From NCBI GenBank assembly GCA_017961295.1, contig JAGCXL010000034.1:1-51854 (forward strand): a DNA stretch of 51,854 bases. Direction: 5' to 3'. Every line of letters begins with the position of its first letter. Positions within the stretch are counted from its first letter, which is position 1. Made by a program: the position numbers and the translations under genes. This stretch comes from Elusimicrobiaceae bacterium. GTDB taxonomy: Bacteria; Elusimicrobiota; Elusimicrobia; Elusimicrobiales; Elusimicrobiaceae. Under the pieces are notes generated by a model that did no database searches, was not told the DNA's origin, and saw only the letters and a program-made list of their open reading frames with translations. Below are positions 32,938 to 40,800 of this stretch, in pieces.

Positions 32938-35493
32938 TTACTCCTCCCATCTAATAAATAACGGCGTTAATACACTGGGTAGTGCATCGTTTTTTGGCAG
33001 TACGCGCAAAGCATAATCTTGCCGGCCGCTATTTTGCGGGGCCACAGCGGCTTCGTAGATATACGTTTCACCGTTTTTGCCGGTGTTTTTCATGGGGATA
33101 GTAGCCAGTTTTACAATGCCGCCCACGTTACCGCGCCGGCCCAAAAAAGCTTCCACTTGCACTTCTTCCGGCTTTAAATTACCCAACGATACTTGGGCTT
33201 TAAAGTGTACTTTGTCGCCCATTAAAATAGCTTCTTGCGGGGCGGCGGTAAGGTCTTTAATGCTTACACGGTACCAGTTATCGGCAATTTGCTTGCGCCA
33301 TGCGGATACGGCTTGTACTTTGCCGGGTTCATTTAATCCTAACCCGTAGTTGTGCGCCGGTACATAAAAGCGTTCGTAATATTCTTTGACCATGCGGTTG
33401 GTGTTGAAAACCGGGGCAATATGCTTGACCGATTCCTTCATCAAAGCCACCCAAGCCGCCGAGAAAGTTTCTTTGTCACTCTTGGCGTAATAGGCAGGGG
33501 CAATATCTTGTTCAATTAAGCTATACAAGGATTCGGCTTCCACGCTGTCGCGTTCTGCGTCGGATTTATAAGTTTCGTTTCCGCCGATAGACCACCCAAA
33601 ATCACAGGGGCCTACTTCATCCCACCAGCCGTCCAAAATAGATAGCGCAAGTGCCCCGTTTAGCGCGGCTTTCATACCGCTGGTGCCGCTGGCTTCCATG
33701 GGGCGGATCGGGTTATTAAGCCACACGTCAACCCCTTGCACCATATAGCGGGCTACGTTCATGTTGTAGTCTTCCACAAACACGATTTTGCCTTTAAAGC
33801 GCGGGTCGTTTTGCGTGAGGCTGACAATGAGTTTAATAAATTCTTTACCGGCAGTATCGGCCGGGTGAGCTTTACCCGCAAAAACAAACTGGACCGGGCG
33901 GGCCGGGTTGTTAATGATTTTGTCTAAGCGGTTTAAATCTTTAAATAGTAGCGTGGCACGTTTGTAGGTAGCAAAACGGCGTGCAAAACCAATGGTCAAT
34001 ACATCCGGGCGCAATACCTGCGATGCTTTTTTTACCGTCATTACGTCCATCCCTTGGCGTGTGAGTTGGCGTTGCAGACGGTTGCGTACCATGGTAATAA
34101 GTTTGTTTTTGCGAATCGTGTGCACATCCCACAGCTCCCCATCCGGGATATTGGACATTTTGTTCCAGGGTTCCGGTTCGGACGGATCAATGTATCCTAA
34201 TTGATTGTTGTTATACAAATATTTGCGGTACAAGTCGTTGAGTTCATGTGAAATCCACGACGAGCTGTGAATCCCGTTGGTAATGCTGGTAATCGGCACT
34301 TCTAATTTAGGCAAATTCGGCCATAAGTTGTGCCACATTTCGCGGCTGACTTCGCCATGTAATTTGGCAACTCCGTTGCAAAAAGCCGACAGGCGCAGCG
34401 CCACTACCGTCATACAATACGTAGGTGATTGCGGTGTTTCTTTGCCGATTTCTAAAAATGCATCCCACCCGATGCCCATTTCATTGGCGTAATATTCCAT
34501 GTATTTGCGTACGAGGGCCGGGTCAAAATGTTCGTTGCCGGCAATGACGGGGGTATGAGTTGTAAACACAGAGGTTGTCCATACTTTTTCCCGCGCTTGG
34601 TCAAAGGTGAGTTTTTCATTTTTCATGAGGTCAATGATACGCTGGAAAAGTAAGAACGCGCTGTGCCCTTCGTTAATATGATAAACAGTGGGGAAGATGC
34701 CCATGGCGGTTAAAGCTTTCACACCGCCGATACCGAGCACTACTTCTTGGCGGATGCGGTTTTCGCGGTCACCGCCGTAAAGTTTTTCGGTAATGACACG
34801 TTGCGCCGGGGTGTTTTCTTGCAAGTTGGTGTCTAACAAATAAAGCGAGGTGCGCCCTACCGGTACGCGCCACACGCAGGCTTTGACCGTTTCACCGCCT
34901 AACGGAATATCTACGATAATATCTTTGCCGTCTTTTTGCACGTGCTCTACGGGCATGTGGGCCCAATCGTTATCGGGGTATTCCTCGTTTTGCCAGCCTT
35001 CGCGGTTAATAAGCTGTTGCACATAGCCTTGTTTGTAAAACAAACCCACACCGATAATCGGCATACCCAGATCGCTGGCGGATTTGATGTGGTCCCCGGC
35101 CAGCATACCTAAACCACCGGAATAAATCGGCAGTCCCTCGCCGATACCATATTCCATAGAAAAATATGCGGTTAAGAGGTTGCCGTTTTCTTGGTGGTGG
35201 TCTTTATACCAAGTATGTTGTTCGTTTTTGTAGGCGTAGTAACTGTCTTTGACTTGATTTAATAAATTGACAAAGTTTTGGTCTTTGCTTAATTCTTCAA
35301 AGCGTTTTTGCGGCACACAACCTAAAAACCATTTGGGGTTGCGCTTGGCGGCGGTCCAAAGTTGCGGGTCAATTTGCACAAACAGTGCAATCGCGTGGGC
35401 GTTCCACGTAAACCACATATCACTGGCAAGTTCTTCTAAAAATTTGATGTTGTCCGGTAAATTGGGTTGGACATTAAACGAGTGGATTTTCAT
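32938..35493 (-). CDS. glgP: Alpha-glucan (glycogen/maltodextrin) phosphorylase
   Basis: An 851-residue GT35 phosphorylase releasing glucose-1-phosphate from storage glucan. The N-terminus (NIKFLEELASDMWFTWNAHA) is the DUF3417 region of the shorter TIGR02094 subfamily found in Thermotoga and many anaerobes. YFSMEYGIGEGLPIYSGGLG and VYHINEGHSAFLLF are family motifs, and the PLP lysine is K608 in GTSGMKAALNGAL. Its last codons encode the Shine-Dalgarno of the following frameshifted gene. No other glycogen gene is in the window. Confidence 0.94.
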   Translation of the reverse strand: MKIHSFNVQPNLPDNIKFLEELASDMWFTWNAHAIALFVQIDPQLWTAAKRNPKWFLGCVPQKRFEELSKDQNFVNLLNQVKDSYYAYKNEQHTWYKDHHQENGNLLTAYFSMEYGIGEGLPIYSGGLGMLAGDHIKSASDLGMPIIGVGLFYKQGYVQQLINREGWQNEEYPDNDWAHMPVEHVQKDGKDIIVDIPLGGETVKACVWRVPVGRTSLYLLDTNLQENTPAQRVITEKLYGGDRENRIRQEVVLGIGGVKALTAMGIFPTVYHINEGHSAFLLFQRIIDLMKNEKLTFDQAREKVWTTSVFTTHTPVIAGNEHFDPALVRKYMEYYANEMGIGWDAFLEIGKETPQSPTYCMTVVALRLSAFCNGVAKLHGEVSREMWHNLWPNLPKLEVPITSITNGIHSSSWISHELNDLYRKYLYNNNQLGYIDPSEPEPWNKMSNIPDGELWDVHTIRKNKLITMVRNRLQRQLTRQGMDVMTVKKASQVLRPDVLTIGFARRFATYKRATLLFKDLNRLDKIINNPARPVQFVFAGKAHPADTAGKEFIKLIVSLTQNDPRFKGKIVFVEDYNMNVARYMVQGVDVWLNNPIRPMEASGTSGMKAALNGALALSILDGWWDEVGPCDFGWSIGGNETYKSDAERDSVEAESLYSLIEQDIAPAYYAKSDKETFSAAWVALMKESVKHIAPVFNTNRMVKEYYERFYVPAHNYGLGLNEPGKVQAVSAWRKQIADNWYRVSIKDLTAAPQEAILMGDKVHFKAQVSLGNLKPEEVQVEAFLGRRGNVGGIVKLATIPMKNTGKNGETYIYEAAVAPQNSGRQDYALRVLPKNDALPSVLTPLFIRWEE

Positions 35494-35667
35494 AAATTCT
35501 CCCTGAAAAATAATATAGGTTTATTATATAAAAAAATATCTTTAAGGGGGGCATTGTTGTACCTGCAATTTTTACAAGAGGAGGATATCCTCGAACCCTG
35601 CGGGCCGACAACTCGGGGGTAACAAGCGTGAAAATCGTCCGGCTGATATATAGTAGTTTGGGTAATA
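35494..35667. other. Gene-free stretch with small inverted repeats, between glgP and the leader RNA
   Basis: It holds the glgP ribosome binding site, an AT-rich block, then a row of small hairpins: GAGGATATCCTC (35581-35592, from the preceding G), CCC-TGC-GGG and CCGA-CAAC-TCGG. AATCGTCCGG at 35633-35642 is repeated in the leader RNA at 35802-35811. I see no credible protein or tRNA in it. Confidence 0.4.
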
Positions 35668-35690
35668 TGTTATAATAAATATGTTATAAT
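35668..35690 (+). promoter_or_regulatory. Tandem extended -10 promoters for the leader RNA
   Basis: TGTTATAAT occurs twice, 35668-35676 and 35682-35690, 14 bp apart within a repeated ATATGTTATAATAAA block. Both are perfect -10 hexamers with the TGn extension. No clear -35 is seen. The downstream copy predicts a start near 35697. Confidence 0.65.
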
Positions 35691-35720
35691 AAAACAAAGT
35701 AGTACTTACAATTTGAAGAA

Positions 35721-35902
35721 GATTATTTGTTGAAGTGTGGGGGAAGCCCACACTGAGCAAAGGGAAGCTGTTTTCCCCGCGCAAATTTGCGGTCAACAAG
35801 TAATCGTCCGGTCTTACCCATTTCTTAATTGAAGTGGGTAGACGGCGATTATTTGTTAAGGGTTACCGCAAATTGCTTTTAACAAAGATCGCCGTCTTTT
35901 TT
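35721..35902 (+). ncRNA. Structured leader RNA, riboswitch-like attenuator upstream of a pilin gene
   Basis: Stem P1 pairs 35721-35733 (GATTATTTGTTGA) with 35793-35805 (13 bp, one G-U). Inside it are P2 (AGTGTGGG/CCCACACT, 35734-35754), P3 (GGGAA/TTCCC, 35762-35777) and P4 (CGCA/TGCG, 35780-35791), a four-way junction. The 3' strand of P1 can instead pair with a near copy of its partner at 35846-35857, as part of a long hairpin spanning 35795-35857. That hairpin excludes the terminator at 35840-35902. This is the layout of a transcription OFF riboswitch. I cannot match it to a known class; a plain regulatory sRNA is the alternative. Confidence 0.6.
35840..35902 (+). terminator. Switchable intrinsic terminator in the pilin leader
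   Basis: AGACGGCGAT (35840-35849) pairs with ATCGCCGTCT (35888-35897); above a small internal loop TTTGTTAA (35852-35859) pairs with TTAACAAA (35879-35886). T6 at 35897-35902 follows. Its left arm is shared with the alternative antiterminator hairpin. Confidence 0.85.
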
Positions 35903-35946
35903 GTTGGCTGAATTTGAAGTGATAAAAATAGGACTGGAGGTAGTTT

Positions 35947-36465
35947 ATGATGTACAACCAAAATACCCGGCGAGGTTTTACGCTTATTGAGCTGTTGGTA
36001 GTGGTTCTTATTATCGGCGTTTTAGCTGCTATTGCTGTGCCGCAGTATCAATTTGCTGTAGATAAAAGCCGAGTAGCACGATATTTAACCCGAATAAAAG
36101 ATTTAGTAAACGCACAACACGTATATTTTTTAGCCAATGGCGTATATGTATGTGATATGAGAAAGCTTGATATTGATTTGACAAAGCTATGTACTCTTGC
36201 AGGTACCGAGTATAATGAATTACGCTCTTGTGAGGGGGGACTATGGGGTGTAAATGCACGTGCCACAAGAAATGAGGACGGAGATTGTTCTGTATGGGCC
36301 ATCTCTTTGTATTATTGTGAGAAGGGATCCATTTGTTATCATGGTACGGATGCGACAGAAAAGCATTTTGACTTATGGTTTAGCATTAACGATGGAAGTG
36401 TGAAAAGCTGTAGTTCGTTCTCAACGCGCGGTCAAAGACTTTGTAAGTGGCTCAAACCGACCTAA
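35947..36465 (+). CDS. Type IV prepilin-like protein
   Basis: A 172-residue prepilin: leader MMYNQNTRRG, then FTLIELLVVVLIIGVLAAIA with Glu5 and a conserved PQYQFAVDKSR. The globular head is cysteine-rich and ends CSSFSTRGQRLCKWLKPT, a probable D-loop disulfide. A GGAGG site (35936-35940) serves ATG 35947 or 35950. Expression should depend on the leader and terminator just upstream. It stands alone without pilus assembly genes and could be a major or minor pilin or a secretion pseudopilin. Confidence 0.87.
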   Translation: MMYNQNTRRGFTLIELLVVVLIIGVLAAIAVPQYQFAVDKSRVARYLTRIKDLVNAQHVYFLANGVYVCDMRKLDIDLTKLCTLAGTEYNELRSCEGGLWGVNARATRNEDGDCSVWAISLYYCEKGSICYHGTDATEKHFDLWFSINDGSVKSCSSFSTRGQRLCKWLKPT

Positions 36466-36517
36466 TAGTTTGTCTTACTTATTTCTTTTATAAATTTGGG
36501 AACTATTAGAGTGCGGG

Positions 36518-37576
36518 TTATAATACCGCTGTCAAAATAAAGAAGTAGGCAATCATCAAGACTAAACCCAACCCAAACGCGGCTTTGACCCACTCTTTGC
36601 TTTTAATTCCCAGTTTAGAGGCGCAAATAATGTTGGGGATATTCCCCGGGATTAGCATCCCGCCGGAAACCACTAAGCTCATTAAGAGGAACGTGAGCGT
36701 GCGGTCGTCAATAATAGGGGTTACTTCAATAGCGGCTAAGGTAGCATTGTCTAGCACCGCAGAGAGCATGTTAATCCAGTAGAGCCAACCGGCACTTAAG
36801 TGAGTAATGGTTTTTAGAGCAAGCGGTTTTAATCCATCGCCCAAAAATACAAGGGCCACCACAAATAAATACACCTTGGCGGCGCGGATTACAATGCCTT
36901 TAATGGAATTATCTCCGCCGATTTGTACGGCTTTGGCTCCAGGTGCGTGGCAAATAGTACACTCGCGAATAGAGCTGGCCATACCCGCCATAAAAAGTAT
37001 ACCGCCCAGTACAAACCAACCTAAGTGTTGAATTAAGTAGAAAAATCCGGCGTGGTGGGGTGCACCCGAGAGTTTGGAAATAACCACCGTTCCCAATGGT
37101 TCCCCGATAGAGGTTAAAATGGCTCCCATCCCAATGGCATAACAGGAAAACGTAATTAGTTTAATGCGCCCTGCTCTTTCCAACGGGAGCATAACTGTGA
37201 TTTCAGACAAAATTAAAGCCGCAATAATGGCGGTAATAATACTGGACATAAGCCCCAAGATGAGCACAATTAAAAACAACGTCCACCGTAGCCCGATAGC
37301 TTTGACTGCTTTTTGGGTCAGTTTTTGCAAATGGGTGTTAAGGTAACGGAAAAGGAGCCCGGCAATCAGTACCGCCAGGGTAATTTTAATGGGGTCTTTT
37401 AAGGCGGTAAATACCAGATGCCCGCTCCACATATGCGAAACGGTGACCGCAAACGCACCGCAACAAAACAAAAAAGCTTCCAAATTTTCTTCTACTTTAT
37501 GAACGGTAAGAGGCAAAACAAGTACAACTACAATCAAAGCGGAAAGCAAAACGGTTTGTAAGGTGGAAAGTTCCAT
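36518..37576 (-). CDS. DUF1646 family membrane protein (putative ion transporter)
   Basis: A 352-residue protein with about ten membrane segments. EENLEAFLFCCGAFAVTVSH near the N-terminus, SSIITAIIAALILSEI, and GGMLIPGNIPNIICASKLGI near the C-terminus match my recollection of DUF1646, a family placed near cation/ion antiporters. A short loop with CTICHAPGAKA is unusual. No substrate can be given. AGGAG precedes the ATG. It is convergent with the pilin gene. Confidence 0.72.
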   Translation of the reverse strand: MELSTLQTVLLSALIVVVLVLPLTVHKVEENLEAFLFCCGAFAVTVSHMWSGHLVFTALKDPIKITLAVLIAGLLFRYLNTHLQKLTQKAVKAIGLRWTLFLIVLILGLMSSIITAIIAALILSEITVMLPLERAGRIKLITFSCYAIGMGAILTSIGEPLGTVVISKLSGAPHHAGFFYLIQHLGWFVLGGILFMAGMASSIRECTICHAPGAKAVQIGGDNSIKGIVIRAAKVYLFVVALVFLGDGLKPLALKTITHLSAGWLYWINMLSAVLDNATLAAIEVTPIIDDRTLTFLLMSLVVSGGMLIPGNIPNIICASKLGIKSKEWVKAAFGLGLVLMIAYFFILTAVL

Positions 37577-37720
37577 AAAGGCTCCTAATGATATACCCTA
37601 TTATAGCAAATTAAGGGGCTAGGTTATATCGGGAATGCTACCTAATTACCAAATCCGATCCGCAAAGGAACATATGGGCCTAGTATCTTGGGAAATTTTA
37701 TGCGGAAAATTCAAAAATAA

Positions 37721-37729
37721 TGGTATAAT
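37721..37729 (+). promoter_or_regulatory. Extended -10 promoter of the autotransporter gene
   Basis: TGG-TATAAT (37721-37729), a perfect -10 with TGn extension and no clear -35. It implies a 5' untranslated region of roughly 95 nt before ATG 37830; AAGGGAG lies at 37815-37821. The remaining 37577-37720 stretch shows nothing else I can name. Confidence 0.6.
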
Positions 37730-37829
37730 AAAACGTCTGTTTATACATAATGGTTGTTTTTATGCTAGGACAGCTTCGAAGTAAATAATTAATTTGAAGG
37801 TTACATATTCTAAAAAGGGAGATAAATTA

Positions 37830-40800
37830 ATGAACAGGAAACAGGGTAAAAGTACGTTATCCAAAACGATGGCGTATTTGATAAGCTGTGCAATGTTAGT
37901 AAGTAACGTAAGCCCGGCTTACGCAGCTTCTGACATTACCATTGATGATTTCGGGTCCGGCTCGCTTCATTATATCTCTGGTTATGCAAATACCGACTAT
38001 TTGTATGCCCGGGATGATGGATCGGCCTCCCCAAGCGATTATACACAAAGGTTTTCAAACTGGGTAGGTGACCCGTTTGACGATACGTTAACGATGAACG
38101 GCGGCGCATTGAACACCTATGGCTTAACGCAAAACGGTGCTTTGTATGCCAATAGCGGCAACATCACCGTAAATAGCGGACAATTAAACATTGCAAGCGG
38201 TTCCTACATCAGCGATGCTGCTAATTTAAGCCTGCTTTCCGGTTCTTTGTTGGTGCTTACGGGTGGTAATGTAACCATCAATGCAGGAGATTCTATTAAT
38301 TCCGGTGCTAACATTACAGCTTTTGACGGTAACTTGTCATTTACCGGTGGAACGCACTACATCGGCAGCGGGTCTAGTATCGCCAGCAATCTGAATATCA
38401 CAGACGGTACGGTTGAAGTGGCGAATGCCAATTCGTTACAAACCGACTTTAGTAACGCGGGCAATCTTACACTGGCCGGCGGTACGCAAGCCCATGCTAT
38501 TAGCGGAACCGGGAATGTGGCGATTACCGGAGATGTTACGAACACCGGTACTATCAGCCAAACGGATCTGAGCAACACCAGTACCTTTACTAACAACGGC
38601 ACTGTAAATGCAAATTTAACCAATGCCGGCGTATTGAAAGGAACCGGAAATATCACTACCAAAACCGGGGCATCGTCTAACACGGATGCTCTCTCCCAAA
38701 CGAACTTAACCAACAATGGTACGTTTGACAACAACGGACAAATTACATTAGCGGGCAGCTTAACTAACAATGAAGCTGCCACTTTTAACACCAATGCGGG
38801 GTTATTAGCTTCTGCAAACGGTGTTTCTAACGCAGGTATTTTGAATTTTACCGGTGGTACCAATACGAACGTAGTTACCGGGGACGGTACCCTCAATGTT
38901 ACGGGGGATTTAGAGAACCAAGAATCTATCTCTCAAAAAGATATTACCGTTGCAAGCGGTAAAGTAGTTACCACCAATGCTTCCAATATGACCGCTAGCG
39001 ATGCCATTACCAACGATGGTATTATTAACTACACGGCGGGTACCACTGCTAATATTATTAATGGTAACGGGCGCATTGATGTTACCGGATATGTAACCAA
39101 CAGTGGCGATATTGATCAAACCACTGTAAGCAACAGCGGTGTGTTCACAAACAATGGTACTGTAGATGCGAAGCTCGTCAATACAAATGCAATTGAAGGG
39201 ACGGGTTCTATCACTACCAAAGCCGGGGTTTCCTCCAACTCGGGAACGATTGAACAAGATTCTTTAACCAACAACGGTACGTTTGACAACAACGGCCATA
39301 TTACTCTAACGGGTGCTTTGACCAACAACAGTACCTTTAATACCCATGCGGACCTAGTTTCCGCGGCGGGCGGTATAGACAACCAAAGTGCTTTGAATAT
39401 CACCGGCGGTACAAACAAAAACGTGATTACCGGCGGTGGAACTACCTCTTTTACCAATAACGTTACCAACAGCGCTGCTATTACGCAAGCATTGGTTAAC
39501 AACAGTGGTAATTTAACGAACAACGCGCTTATTACTGCGGACGTTGTGAATAGTGGCACGTTGACTAGTAACGGGGCCAATATTAACGGGGCTATCGGAA
39601 ACACCGGTTCTTATGTTATCACCGATGGCAATAACGCCAATGATATTATCGGTGCGGGCGGTACAACTTCTATTTTGGGGGATACCACCAATACCGGTAC
39701 CATCATGCAAGAATCGTTGAAAATTGCCAACAGCGGTAGTTTTACGACTGATGCGGAATCTGTAGTAGCATCCGTTACCAACGATGGCAGATTGACGTGG
39801 AACGCGGGTGCCGCTAACGAGAATGTGATTAACGGTTCTGGTCAATTAGACATTACCGGTGGTGATATTGTCAATAGTGCTTCTATTAAACAAAATAAGA
39901 TTAAAATCGCTGGCGGTTCTTTAACTAGCGACGCTGACTTATTGGCTTCTACCAATGGTATTACCAACAATGTAGCGGACGGCTTAACCCTAACGGGTGG
40001 CACAAACTCCAACGTGATTGACGGTACGGGTTCCATGTCCATTTCTGGGGATGTAACGAACCAAGCCGCAATCGGACAAGATTCTATTACCGTCAGCAAC
40101 GGTACGTTAACCACCGCGGCCGACTTACTTACCGCCGCGAACGGCATTACCAACAATAGTGCCATTTCTTTCACAGGTGGTGACAACAATAATGAAATTA
40201 CCGGTACCGGTACTACACTCATTGATGGAACCGTACAAAACTTGGCGGACGTGTATACCAAAGTCCAGGTCAATACGGGTGCCCATTACGGTACTGCTAC
40301 CGACGTGCAAGCCCAAATAGACAACCGCGGCACCACGGACCTTATTGATGTCGACATCTTAGCCGGAGGTAAGATTTCCGGTACAGGTACTACCAACATC
40401 TTAGGGGATACAGTTAACAACAACAGCATTTCCCAAAGTGCCTTGAATATTGCTGCGGGTGGTTCCTTAACCACTAACAGCCAAAGTGTTGAAGCAGCCG
40501 TTACCAACGACGGAAACTTAATTTGGAATGCAGGTAACTCCAATGACAACGTCATCAGCGGTAGCGGTGCTTTGAATATCGCCGGCGGAAACATTACCAA
40601 TAATGCCGCTATTAGTCAAGGCAGCATTAGCATTACCGGCGGTAGTTTGACCTCTAATGCTGACTTGCTTGCTTCCGTTGCAGGCATTACCAATGACACT
40701 GCTTTAACCCTCAATGGCGGTACTAATACCAACGATATTACCGGTACGGGTGCTTTGACCACACAAGGCGAAGTAACCAACCAAGCTGCTATTGACCAAA

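Noticed and set aside
35581-35640. Possible tRNA remnant (GGTTCGA-like segment on the minus strand)
   Set aside because: No acceptor, D or anticodon stems can be drawn around it; only short unrelated hairpins are present.
35572-35799. 75-codon minus-strand frame between glgP and the pilin leader
   Set aside because: It crosses the promoter pair and the leader RNA, has no ribosome binding site and an odd composition; the RNA structure explains the region better.
35697-35902. Leader RNA as 6S RNA, tmRNA, SRP RNA or RNase P RNA
   Set aside because: None of the conserved blocks of these RNAs is visible, and the structure is a multi-hairpin junction plus a terminator placed directly before a gene.
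37794-37829. TTG start adding 12 residues to the autotransporter
   Set aside because: ATG 37830 has a good AAGGGAG site and begins the signal peptide; the extension would place a charged stretch before it without support.
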